Of a stretch of 64,000 nucleotides of DNA, positions 16,972 through 24,696 are shown piece after piece; positions within the stretch are counted from its first letter, which is position 1, and every line of letters begins with the position of its first letter. The stretch spans positions 4,526,001 to 4,590,000 of the forward strand of contig NZ_CP120210.1 in the NCBI RefSeq assembly GCF_029369745.1, given 5' to 3'. The notes under the pieces were generated by a model. That model made no database searches and was not told where the DNA came from. It was given only the letters and a program-made list of their open reading frames with translations. A program made the translations under genes and the position numbers. The stretch is from Amycolatopsis sp. QT-25 (lineage in GTDB: Bacteria > Actinomycetota > Actinomycetes > Mycobacteriales > Pseudonocardiaceae).

Positions 16972-17541
16972 TCACGCCACCTCACCCACCCGCGAGCGCT
17001 CCGGAAGTCGAGAAGCGGCAACGACACCACCGACAGCCACAAGTCCCACGAACCCGAATACGACCTCGAAAGCCACCACGGGCCTTGCTTCGAGCCCCGC
17101 CAGGATCGCGCCGGTCACCGCCACCCCGGCCACCGCGCCCACCTGCCTGACCGTGGTGAACAGACCCGAGGCGCCGCCTGCGGCGCCGGGGTCGACGGAG
17201 GCCGTCGCGATCGCGGACAGCGGTGACCACGCCATCGCGTTGGCGGCACCCAGAAGCGCGGCGCCCACCGAGATCCACCAGGGGTTCAGGTCCAACGCCA
17301 CCACCAGCCCGATGAGGTAGACACGCTCGGGGTCGAAGAGGTCACCCAGTCGGCCGGCGACCAGCAAGGGAACCGAAAACGCGAGCAGGTAGCCCGCCGT
17401 CACCCAGAAGAACGCGGCGACGTCCCCGCCCGGATCGGCTTGGATGCTCGGGCTCGCCACCGCGACGATGGTCGTGTCCAGCAGGAGCACGAAGAAGCCG
17501 GCGAGCAGGGCCGCGAGTCCGCCCCATCTGGAAGTACCCAT
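16972..17541 (-). pseudogene. MFS multidrug transporter with large internal deletion
   Basis: An open frame of 190 codons that joins the first two or three helices of a 14-helix (DHA2-type) drug transporter (GGLAALLAGFFVLLLDTTIVAVASPSIQ, AGYLLAFSVPLLVAGRLGDLF) directly to the C-terminal helices (VDPGAAGGASGLFTTVRQVGAVAGVAVTGAILAG). A full family member is about 450-500 residues, so some 250-300 residues are missing without loss of frame. The ATG at 17541 is the natural start. It is unlikely to transport anything on its own; an in-frame deletion relic is the simplest reading. Confidence 0.75.
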
Positions 17542-17605
17542 AGCGCACAACCCATCCAGGAAAATAACGATCGCGGCCAGGACGAGCGCGGTCTAGGGTG
17601 CCGCC

Positions 17606-18160
17606 ATGACCGTTCTTCCGCGCGGCGGCGGCCCCGCCGAGGCCTTGGTGGCCGTCGAGGCGAGCATCGAGGACCGCTGGCGCCGCCTCCTCGAGGAATA
17701 CGGTGTCACCGCCGGCACGGAAGCGGAGAGCGACCTCGTCGAACTGGTCGTCACCGACACCTCCGTGTTCGAATGGCGAGTCGTCGACGCCGCCTACGAC
17801 AGGGTGGACTGCACCGACTGTGGCAACGCGCTCGGCGCGGGGCCCACCGGCTGCGGGAAATGCGACCACGCCACCGGTTTCCGGTTCGCCGCGATCGAGA
17901 CCGACAAGCCCGCGACGCCGCCGGGTACCGAGCACGCGCTCCGCGTCGCCACCGCCGTCGCCCGCACCCGGCACCGCTACGGAGTGCGTGCCCGCTGCGG
18001 TTTCGAACTCGGACTCCCGCTTTTTCTCCAGGGGGAACTGCCCGGTACGGCTCAGGCACAAGCGTGCCGGGCGGCCATCGACAAACTGACCGAAGAGGAA
18101 TGCGAACGCGTGACCTCGTACGACGAGGTCACGCGGCTCAGTAGTCGTCGCGCCCGGTGA
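17606..18160 (+). CDS. Hypothetical protein with a CxxC...CxxC zinc-ribbon motif
   Basis: I do not recognise this 184-residue protein. A four-cysteine cluster (CTDC about 71-74 and CGKC about 87-90) resembles a zinc ribbon or rubredoxin-like knuckle. The N terminus is predicted helical (EALVAVEASIEDRWRRLLEEYGV) and the second half is mixed. High GC3 and a start preceded by AGGGTGCCGCC support real coding. Its 3' end overlaps the convergent gene at 18138 by 23 bp. Confidence 0.6.
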   Translation: MTVLPRGGGPAEALVAVEASIEDRWRRLLEEYGVTAGTEAESDLVELVVTDTSVFEWRVVDAAYDRVDCTDCGNALGAGPTGCGKCDHATGFRFAAIETDKPATPPGTEHALRVATAVARTRHRYGVRARCGFELGLPLFLQGELPGTAQAQACRAAIDKLTEEECERVTSYDEVTRLSSRRAR

Positions 18161-18542
18161 ACTGCTGCTCCAGCAGCTCCGCGGAACCCGCGACGAGTTC
18201 GAGCGGATCGGTGAACTCGTTGATGTCGAGGTTCACCAACGGCAGGGAATGGCGCAGCACCAGGTGTTCTCCCATGACCACCAATCCCCCGACGACGATC
18301 GTGTTGCCGATCTCCGTCAGCACGGTCGCGAGGTCGACCTGGTCGACGCGCGCGAACGGCGTCGCGATCTGCACCCAGTCTTCGCGGCGGTCGAAGATCT
18401 CCCGCGCGATGACCACGGTTTGGGCCCGCTCTTCGTAGTCGTCGTCGCCGTAGGACAACCGGATGCGGATTTCGTCCGGTTCGTCCTTCACCACCCGATA
18501 TTGTTGCCGTACGAACGCGACCAGATCGGCCCATTCCGCCAT
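18138..18542 (-). CDS. YbjN / secretion-chaperone-like small protein
   Basis: A 134-residue acidic protein with alternating strands (IRIRLSYGDDDYEERAQTVVIAREIF, WVQIATPFARVDQVD, TIVVGGLVVMGEHLVLRHSLPLVNLDI) and a C-terminal helix (DPLELVAGSAELLEQQFTG). The pattern resembles the YbjN/type III chaperone-like fold found in many actinobacterial proteins of unknown function. Codon use is typical of the genome. Convergent overlap with the preceding gene on the plus strand. Confidence 0.55.
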   Translation of the reverse strand: MAEWADLVAFVRQQYRVVKDEPDEIRIRLSYGDDDYEERAQTVVIAREIFDRREDWVQIATPFARVDQVDLATVLTEIGNTIVVGGLVVMGEHLVLRHSLPLVNLDINEFTDPLELVAGSAELLEQQFTGRDDY

Positions 18543-18668
18543 GAATTCAGTCTCCTTCGCAGTCGGAGATCAAGACTAGCGACTACCCGGGCGGGAGAGA
18601 TCCCGTCCCAGCCCGACATCACCCGGACAGCTCCCCGTGCGGCAGCGCCGCGCCGACAGGAGGCAGGG

Positions 18669-19715
18669 TCAGCTCGAAGCGCGACGAGTGAGCGACACCG
18701 GCAATATCCGCTGCCGGGGTTTGAGCTCCCGGTCGTCCATCAGCGCCAGCAGGGTCTCGACCATCGCGTGGACCTGCTCACGCGGGTCCTGATGCACCGA
18801 GGTCAGCGGCGGGTCCATCTCCGGCGCCAAGGTCGCGTTGTCGTCGAAGCTGACGACGGCGACGTCGGCGGGGATTCGCCGTCCGGCGGAATGCAGGGTG
18901 CGAAGCGCCCCGAGGGCCATCATGTCGCTGGCCACGAAGACGGCATCGAGGTCCGGGCGCCGCGCGAGCAGGTTCGACATCGCCTTCGCGCCACCGGTCA
19001 GGGTGAAGTCGCCTTCCTCGACCAGGTCTTTCGGGTCGAGCCCGGCGTCGAGCAGGGTTTTGCGCCAGCCGGAGAGCCGGTCGATCGCCGCGCTCTGGTC
19101 CTGCGGACCGGCGATCGTGGCGATCCGGCGGTGGCCCGCCTCGACCAGATGCGCGACAGCCAGTTTCGCGCCACCCTCGTTGTCGAAGTCGACGACGTGG
19201 ACACCCCGTTTGAGCCCGGCCGCCTGCCCGCCGTAGACCACCGGGATCCGCAACTGTCGCAACGCCTTGGGCAAGGGGTCGGTGCGATGCGGGGCGAACA
19301 CCAGCACCCCGTCGACGTGCCCGCCGTCGAGGAACCGGACCGTGCGGTCGAGATCTTCACGGGTGTCGCTGAAGATCAAGACCATCTGACACCCGATGTC
19401 GGCGAGTTCGCGGTAGCCCGCACGCATGACGGCGGTGCGGTACGGGTCGTCGAGCAGCCGCGCCTCCGGCTCCGACAGCACGACCGCGACCGCCCCGGTT
19501 CGCCTGGTCACCAAAGATCTGGCCGCTTGATTCGGCGAGTAGCCGAGTTCGCGGGCGGCGGCCTGCACCCGCTCGCGAGAGCGCGCGCTGACGTAGCCGT
19601 CGTCGTTCAGCGCCCGGGACGCCGTCGACCGGCTGACCCCGGCGGACGCGGCGACGTCTTCCAGCGTCGGCCTGCCGTCTTCCCCTGGTCGAGGCCTCAC
19701 CCGCGCCACCTTCAC
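18669..19715 (-). CDS. cebR: LacI-family repressor of the cellobiose-type uptake operon (CebR-like)
   Basis: A 348-residue LacI/GalR regulator. DNA-binding domain: TLEDVAASAGVSRSTASRALNDDGYVSARSRERVQAAARELGYSPNQAARSL; the C-terminal periplasmic-binding-protein-like sensor includes VVLSEPEARLLDDPY, RRIATIAGPQDQSAA and DAVFVASDMMALGAL. I chose the GTG at 19715, with GGAG seven bases before it; another GTG lies at 19736. It is divergent from the sugar operon and the intervening DNA has three sites resembling the Streptomyces CebR operator. In Streptomyces the inducer is cellobiose or cellotriose; that is transferred here by analogy. Confidence 0.88.
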   Translation of the reverse strand: MKVARVRPRPGEDGRPTLEDVAASAGVSRSTASRALNDDGYVSARSRERVQAAARELGYSPNQAARSLVTRRTGAVAVVLSEPEARLLDDPYRTAVMRAGYRELADIGCQMVLIFSDTREDLDRTVRFLDGGHVDGVLVFAPHRTDPLPKALRQLRIPVVYGGQAAGLKRGVHVVDFDNEGGAKLAVAHLVEAGHRRIATIAGPQDQSAAIDRLSGWRKTLLDAGLDPKDLVEEGDFTLTGGAKAMSNLLARRPDLDAVFVASDMMALGALRTLHSAGRRIPADVAVVSFDDNATLAPEMDPPLTSVHQDPREQVHAMVETLLALMDDRELKPRQRILPVSLTRRASS

Positions 19716-19767
19716 CCTTCGACTCCGTCCGGACACCGACAGCTTAGTGTCCGGCGGCCCCGGGTAC

Positions 19768-19799
19768 TGAGAACGCTCCCCCTGGTGGAAACGCTCTCA
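19768..19799. promoter_or_regulatory. Two CebR-like operator half-conserved boxes
   Basis: TGAGAACGCTCCCC (19768-19781) and TGGAAACGCTCTCA (19786-19799) each match the CebR palindrome TGGGAGCGCTCCCA at 11 of 14 positions, and together they form an inverted pair starting TACTGAGA. They lie 53-84 bp from the repressor start, a good place for autoregulation. Confidence 0.75.
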
Positions 19800-19809
19800 G
19801 TACCGGCCC

Positions 19810-19862
19810 TTGACACGGCGAAACCTTGCCGACAGACTTTGCGCATCCTGGGAGCGCTCCCA
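19810..19862 (+). promoter_or_regulatory. Promoter and perfect CebR operator of the sugar operon
   Basis: TTGACA (19810-19815), a 17-bp spacer and CAGACT (19833-19838) form a plausible -35/-10. The perfect 14-bp palindrome TGGGAGCGCTCCCA (19849-19862) follows at about the start of transcription, where bound repressor would block initiation. It equals the consensus known for Streptomyces CebR. Confidence 0.85.
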
Positions 19863-19915
19863 TTTCCTGGTCGAGACCCGACGGCGTTCCCTCCCATCGG
19901 CAAGGGGTGTGACAC

Positions 19916-21217
19916 GTGAGAAGGATCCGGAACGGCCTGGTACTGACCCTGGGTATCACCATGACGGCGTGCGGACTGACGGCGTGCGGTGGTGACGACG
20001 GCGCGACGCCCGCGGCGCCGGACCCGAACGCGAAGGTCGAGCTGTCACTGGCGACGTTCACCGAGTTCGGCTACGAGGCACTCATTCCCGAGTACGAACG
20101 GCTGCACCCGAACATCGAGATCATCCACCGCAAGACCGGCCAGGGCGGGCCGTACCACCAGGACCTGATCACGAAGCTGGCGGCGGGCTCCGGCCTCGCC
20201 GACGTCACCGCTGTCGAGGAAGGGCATCTGTCGAACGTGCTCGACAAGGGCTCGAAGTTCAACGACCTGCCCGAGATCGGTCCGGCGGAGGCCTCCCCCG
20301 GCCGCTGGCTCGGCTGGAAGTACGAAGCGGCGAAGACCAAGGACGGCAAGGTCATCGGCTACGGCACGGACATCGGCCCACTGGCGATGTGTTACCGCAA
20401 GGACATGCTCGAGGCGGCGGGGCTCCCGTCCGATCCCGAAGCGGTCAAACCCCTGTTCGCCACCTGGGACAGCTACTTCGCCGCGGGCGACCAATACGTC
20501 GCCAAGACCCGCGGGAAGGCGTGGTTCGACTCGGCCGCGCAGAACTTCAACGCCATGGTCAACCAGCTCCCCAGCGGCTACCTCGGCCACGACGACAAGC
20601 TCGCGGTGGAATCCAACCAGGGCATCAAGGACGCCTGGACCAAGGTGACCGGCGCCGTCGCGAAAGGACAGTCGGCCAAGCTGACCGCGTTCAGCAACGA
20701 GTGGAACTCCGGGTTCAAACAGGGCGCCTTCGCCACGAAGGTCTGTCCCGCTTGGATGCTCGGCGTGATCGAGGAGCACTCCGGCCCGGAGAACGCCGGC
20801 AAGTGGGCGGTCACCGCGGCCTTCCCCGGTGGCGGCGGGAACTGGGGCGGTTCGTACCTGACCGTGCCCACGCAGTCGAAGCATCCGAAGGAGGCGGCCG
20901 AACTCGCCGCCTGGCTGACCGCGCCCGAGCAGCAGATCAAGGCGTTCCAGGCGAAGGGCACGTTCCCCAGCCAGGTCAAGGCGCTGGAGGACCCGGCACT
21001 GCTGAACGAGACCGACGCCTACTTCGGTGGCGCCGAGATCGGCAGGCTGTTCGCGGAGCAGGCCAAGAAGGTCGCCAAGCCGCAGTACAAGGGCCCCGGT
21101 GACGGCCAGATCCAGGAGAACGCGTCGAGCCCCGCTCTGCAGGCCGTCGAACAGGGCAAGTCGGCGGACGAGGGCTGGACGCAACTGCTCGACGCCGCGA
21201 AGAAGATCACGCGCTGA
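19916..21217 (+). CDS. cebE: Sugar-binding lipoprotein of an ABC importer (CebE-like)
   Basis: A 433-residue extracellular solute-binding protein, family 1 type. The signal peptide ends in a lipobox (LTACGG, Cys at about residue 23), so it is anchored to the outer face of the membrane. VELSLATFTEFGYEALIPEYERLHPNIEIIHRKTG is the typical first domain, and GGGNWGGSYLTVPTQSKHPKEAAELAAWL the second-domain hallmark. The GTG at 19916 follows AAGGGGTGTGACAC. It is first in the operon with the two permeases and beta-glucosidase; the ATPase (usually the shared MsiK) is not encoded here. Confidence 0.9.
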   Translation: MRRIRNGLVLTLGITMTACGLTACGGDDGATPAAPDPNAKVELSLATFTEFGYEALIPEYERLHPNIEIIHRKTGQGGPYHQDLITKLAAGSGLADVTAVEEGHLSNVLDKGSKFNDLPEIGPAEASPGRWLGWKYEAAKTKDGKVIGYGTDIGPLAMCYRKDMLEAAGLPSDPEAVKPLFATWDSYFAAGDQYVAKTRGKAWFDSAAQNFNAMVNQLPSGYLGHDDKLAVESNQGIKDAWTKVTGAVAKGQSAKLTAFSNEWNSGFKQGAFATKVCPAWMLGVIEEHSGPENAGKWAVTAAFPGGGGNWGGSYLTVPTQSKHPKEAAELAAWLTAPEQQIKAFQAKGTFPSQVKALEDPALLNETDAYFGGAEIGRLFAEQAKKVAKPQYKGPGDGQIQENASSPALQAVEQGKSADEGWTQLLDAAKKITR

Positions 21218-21220
21218 CCG

Positions 21221-22201
21221 ATGACCGTCGTCGACAAGATCGCGCCGGAGGGCAAGAAAGCCGGGGTGCGCACGTCATCCCGGCCCACCCTCCGCCACCG
21301 GCTGAGCCGCTGGGACGTCAAGGTCTCGCCGTACCTTTACATCACCCCGTTCTTCCTCGTCTTCGGGATCGTGGGGCTGTTCCCGCTGCTCTACACGGCG
21401 TACGTGTCGCTGTTCAGCTGGGAGGCGGGCGACGACAACCCCGTGTTCATCGGGGTGGACAACTTCAAGGAGTTGTTCGCCGACACGCAGTTCTGGAACG
21501 CGCTCGAAAACACCGTCAGCATCTTCCTGCTCTCCAGCGTTCCGCAGCTGATCATCGCGGTGCTCCTGGCCGCGCTGCTGAGCGCCAGGCTCCGCGGGGC
21601 GGCAGGCTGGCGCGTCGGCGTCCTGCTCCCCTACGCCGCCGGCCTGGTGGCGCTCGGGATCATCTTCGCCAATCTGTTCGGTCCGAAGTACGGGCTGGTC
21701 AACGGCCTGTTGCAGACCATCGGGCTGGACCCGGTCGACTGGCAGGCCGGCCGGTTCAGCAGCCACGTCGCGATCGCGACCATGGTGAACTGGCGGTGGA
21801 CCGGGTACAACGCGCTGATCGTGCTGGCGGCGATGCAGGCCATCCCGAAGGAACTGCACGAGGCCGCCCTCATCGACGGCGCGGGAGCCGTGCGCCGGTT
21901 CTCGAGCATCACGCTGCCCCTGCTGAAACCGACGCTGATCTTCGTCACCATCACCTCGACGATCGGCGGGCTCCAGATCTTCACCGAGCCCAAGCTGTTC
22001 GACGCCATGCCGGGATCGAACAACGGCGGCTCGTCCAACCAGTTCCAGACCGTGACGCTGTACCTGTACCAAACAGCCTTCGAGAACTACGAACTCGGCT
22101 ATGCCTCGGCGATCGCGTGGGTGCTGTTCGTGCTCATCGTGCTGATCGCGCTGGTGAACTTCTTCCTCACCGGCAGGCTCGCGGCGGTGAAGAAGAGATG
22201 A
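21221..22201 (+). CDS. cebF: ABC sugar permease (CebF-like)
   Basis: A 326-residue inner-membrane subunit of a carbohydrate importer, six or so helices. The MalF-type EAA loop that contacts the ATPase is ELHEAALIDGAGAVRRFSSITLPLLKP (about 207-233). The N-terminal cytosolic tail (KKAGVRTSSRPTLRHRLSRWD) precedes the first helix. It starts three bases after the cebE stop and its own stop overlaps the next start (ATGA). Confidence 0.92.
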   Translation: MTVVDKIAPEGKKAGVRTSSRPTLRHRLSRWDVKVSPYLYITPFFLVFGIVGLFPLLYTAYVSLFSWEAGDDNPVFIGVDNFKELFADTQFWNALENTVSIFLLSSVPQLIIAVLLAALLSARLRGAAGWRVGVLLPYAAGLVALGIIFANLFGPKYGLVNGLLQTIGLDPVDWQAGRFSSHVAIATMVNWRWTGYNALIVLAAMQAIPKELHEAALIDGAGAVRRFSSITLPLLKPTLIFVTITSTIGGLQIFTEPKLFDAMPGSNNGGSSNQFQTVTLYLYQTAFENYELGYASAIAWVLFVLIVLIALVNFFLTGRLAAVKKR

Positions 22202-23055
22202 CCACCCTCCAAAAGGGACTCCAGCGAAGGATGTCGGCGCTGGGCAAACCACGCCGGGCGACCTACGTGGTGCTCGCGATCTTCGTGCTGGGCTCGCTTT
22301 TCCCGTTCTACTGGTCTTTCCTGGTGGCCAGCCGGGACAGCGGGATGCTCACCGAGCGGGTCCCGCCCTTCCTGCCCGGCGGGAACTTCTTCGCCAACGC
22401 GGCCAGGGTCTTCGACACGGTGCCGTTCTGGAAGGCGCTCGCGAACAGCCTGATCGTCTCCGGCACGGTCACCCTCACCACGGTGCTGTTCTCGGCACTG
22501 GCCGGGTTCGCCTTCGCGAAACTGCGGTTCCGCGGCCGGAACGGGTTGTTCGTCTTCATCGTCCTCACCCTCGCCGTGCCGACCCAGCTCGGCATCATCC
22601 CGTTGTTCATGGCGATGTCGGAGTTCGGCTGGGCCGGCGGGCTGCACTCGGTGATCTTGCCCAATCTGGTGACCGCGTTCGGCGTCTTCTGGATGCGTCA
22701 GTACACAGTGGACGCCGTACCGTACGAACTGATCGAAGCGGCACGGGTCGACGGGTGCAGCATGATCCGGATCTTCTGGAACGTCTGCCTGCCCGCGGTC
22801 CGCCCGGCGGCGGCGATCCTGGCGATGTTCACGTTCATGACCTCGTGGAACGACTTCCTCTGGCCGCTCGTCGTGCTCGACGCCGGCAACCCCACCGTCC
22901 AGCTGGCACTGGAGAAACTGCAAAGCGGCTACTACGTCGACTATTCGCTGGTGCTGGCCGGGACCACCCTGGCCACCATCCCGATCCTCATCGTCTTCCT
23001 CCTCCTCGGCCGCCAGATCGTGGCCGGGATCATGCAAGGTGCCGTGAAAGGGTGA
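22198..23055 (+). CDS. cebG: ABC sugar permease (CebG-like)
   Basis: A 285-residue MalG-type permease with EAA loop ELIEAARVDGCSMIRIFWNVCLPAVRP and the preceding AVPTQLGIIPLF. The ATG at 22198 overlaps the cebF stop by four bases, so translation is coupled. It pairs with the upstream permease to form the membrane channel for a beta-glucoside. Confidence 0.92.
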   Translation: MTTLQKGLQRRMSALGKPRRATYVVLAIFVLGSLFPFYWSFLVASRDSGMLTERVPPFLPGGNFFANAARVFDTVPFWKALANSLIVSGTVTLTTVLFSALAGFAFAKLRFRGRNGLFVFIVLTLAVPTQLGIIPLFMAMSEFGWAGGLHSVILPNLVTAFGVFWMRQYTVDAVPYELIEAARVDGCSMIRIFWNVCLPAVRPAAAILAMFTFMTSWNDFLWPLVVLDAGNPTVQLALEKLQSGYYVDYSLVLAGTTLATIPILIVFLLLGRQIVAGIMQGAVKG

Positions 23056-23057
23056 CC

Positions 23058-24461
23058 ATGTCCGCACATCCCGACAGTGTCCGGGCGAAGACCGCGCTGC
23101 TGTTCCCGCCCGGATTCGTGTGGGGCGCCGCCACCGCGGCTTACCAGGTCGAAGGAGCCACGGCCGCCGACGGCCGGACCGACTCGATCTGGGACGTCTT
23201 CGCCCGCCGTCCCGGCGCCGTCGCCGGTGGCGACACCGGCGAACCGGGCGCCGATCATTACCACCGCTATGCCGAAGACGTCGACCTGATGCGTCGACTC
23301 GGGCTGGGCGCTTACCGGTTTTCCCTGTCGTGGCCACGGATCAGGCCCGACGGCGGCACACCGAACCCGCGCGGGCTCGCGTTCTACGATCGGCTCGTCG
23401 ACGAACTCCTCGGAGCCGGGATCGCGCCTTGGGCGACGTTGTACCACTGGGATCTCCCTCAGGCGCTGGAGGACGAGGGAGGCTGGGCCGCACGCGAGAC
23501 CGCTTTCCGGTTCGCCGACTACGCCGAAACGGTCGTAACGCGCCTTGGCGATCGAGTGGCGCACTGGTCCACCCTCAACGAGCCGTGGTGTGCCGCGATG
23601 CTGGGCTACGCGCACGGGATCCACGCACCGGGCAGGCAGGAAACCCGTGCCGCCGTCGCCGCCGCACACCATCTGCTCCTCGGACACGGCCTCGCGATGG
23701 ACGTCCTGCGGCGGCACGCCCCGGCCGCGTCGTCGGGGATCACGCTGAACCTGTACCCGGTGTCGGCGGTCGATCCGTCGTCCACCGTGGACGTCGAAGC
23801 CGCGCGCCGGATCGACGGCCTGCAGAACCGGCTGTTCCTGGACCCGGTGTTGCGGAGCTCGTACCCGGCCGATCTGCGGGCCGACCTGGCTCCGCTCGGC
23901 ATCGAGGAGCTCGTGCGGGACGGTGATCTCACGACCATCGCCGCCCCGATCGACTGGCTGGGCATCAACTATTACCGCGGTTACCAGGTGGCGGGCACGC
24001 CCCGGCCCGGCAGTGCACCGGCGGACGCCGGCTGGCTCGGTGTCCCCGACGTCCATTTCGTCCCCGACGAGGCGGCACCGCGCACCGACTCCGGCTGGGA
24101 GGTCCAACCTTCGCGGCTCACCGAATGCCTGCTCCAGGTCCATCGCGAGTATCGGCCGATTCCTCTGTACATCACCGAAAACGGCGCATCCTATCCGGAT
24201 TCCCTCATCGGCGGCGACATCGCGGACACCGACCGGATCGCCTTCCTCGACTCGCATCTGCGCGCCGCGTACGAGGCGATCGAGGCGGGCGTCGACCTGC
24301 GCGGATACTTTTACTGGTCGCTGCTCGACAACTTCGAATGGGCCGAGGGGTACGCCAAGCGGTTCGGCCTCGTACACGTCGACTACGCCACGCAGCGACG
24401 GACGCCAAAGCGAAGCGCGCTTTGGTACGCGCGAGCGATCAGCCTCAACGGACTGAGCTGA
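23058..24461 (+). CDS. bglC: GH1 beta-glucosidase (BglC-like)
   Basis: A cytoplasmic glycoside hydrolase family 1 enzyme of 467 residues that splits imported cellobiose or cello-oligosaccharides to glucose. Acid/base E175 lies in STLNEPW, the nucleophile E374 in YITENGAS; FVWGAATAAYQVEGA marks the N terminus and LDNFEWAEGYAKRFGLVHVD the C-terminal aglycone region. No signal peptide. It starts two bases after the cebG stop. The order binding protein, two permeases, GH1 is that of the Streptomyces ceb locus, so a shared regulation by the LacI-type repressor is expected. Confidence 0.94.
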   Translation: MSAHPDSVRAKTALLFPPGFVWGAATAAYQVEGATAADGRTDSIWDVFARRPGAVAGGDTGEPGADHYHRYAEDVDLMRRLGLGAYRFSLSWPRIRPDGGTPNPRGLAFYDRLVDELLGAGIAPWATLYHWDLPQALEDEGGWAARETAFRFADYAETVVTRLGDRVAHWSTLNEPWCAAMLGYAHGIHAPGRQETRAAVAAAHHLLLGHGLAMDVLRRHAPAASSGITLNLYPVSAVDPSSTVDVEAARRIDGLQNRLFLDPVLRSSYPADLRADLAPLGIEELVRDGDLTTIAAPIDWLGINYYRGYQVAGTPRPGSAPADAGWLGVPDVHFVPDEAAPRTDSGWEVQPSRLTECLLQVHREYRPIPLYITENGASYPDSLIGGDIADTDRIAFLDSHLRAAYEAIEAGVDLRGYFYWSLLDNFEWAEGYAKRFGLVHVDYATQRRTPKRSALWYARAISLNGLS

Positions 24462-24467
24462 GCCGTT

Positions 24468-24507
24468 ACGGCGCTCGCGGTCTCGCGCGGGCGCCGTCCG
24501 GTTTTGT
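24468..24507 (+). terminator. Intrinsic terminator after the ceb operon
   Basis: A 12-bp stem (24468-24479 with 24486-24497, one G-U pair), loop GTCTCG, followed by CCGGTTTTGTT. It separates the sugar operon from the ABC-F transcription unit. Confidence 0.8.
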
Positions 24508-24513
24508 TATGGT
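24505..24513 (+). promoter_or_regulatory. Extended -10 promoter for the ABC-F leader
   Basis: TGTTATGGT (24505-24513) fits a TGN extended -10 with hexamer TATGGT. It would start RNA near 24520, leaving the METRRGR leader frame and the attenuator hairpin inside the 5' leader. No good -35 is seen, as expected for an extended -10. Confidence 0.5.
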
Positions 24514-24536
24514 GGACGCGCAGCTGATCAACGAGC

Positions 24537-24560
24537 ATGGAGACCAGACGTGGCAGGTGA
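24537..24560 (+). CDS. Arg-rich leader peptide (METRRGR)
   Basis: A seven-codon frame ATG-GAG-ACC-AGA-CGT-GGC-AGG-TGA in the leader of the ABC-F gene, about 17 bases behind the likely RNA start. Short Arg-rich peptides of this type precede drug-inducible resistance genes, where ribosome stalling refolds the leader. An overlapping 32-codon frame (24509-24607) is possible but would start before the proposed transcription start. Function is inferred from position and composition. Confidence 0.5.
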   Translation: METRRGR

Positions 24561-24592
24561 AGACGACATCTCCGGGTGAGCCGGAGTTGCCA

Positions 24593-24626
24593 GGCCACCG
24601 GCGCTGACGCCGATGTGGCCGTTTTG
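24593..24626 (+). terminator. Attenuator-type terminator before the ABC-F gene
   Basis: GGCCACCGGCG (24593-24603) pairs with CGCCGATGTGGCC (24608-24620) around a CTGA loop with a two-base bulge, and GTTTTGT follows. This hairpin lies between the leader peptide and the structural gene, so it should stop transcription unless disrupted by a stalled ribosome. Confidence 0.65.
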
Positions 24627-24696
24627 TCGTCCCCTCACGCCACGTCCACCGCGGTGCTGCTTCATCGTGCCCGTACTGCTTCGCGAGGTCATTTCC

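Noticed and set aside
18249..19919. 556-codon plus-strand frame opposite the LacI repressor
   Set aside because: It crosses the CebR operators and the promoter and ends in the cebE start region; the repressor on the other strand is unmistakable.
24509..24607. 32-codon leader frame (MVDAQLINEHGDQ...) ending in the attenuator loop
   Set aside because: Its ATG lies inside the proposed -10 hexamer, so it would not be in the transcript; kept as an alternative if the start site is further upstream.
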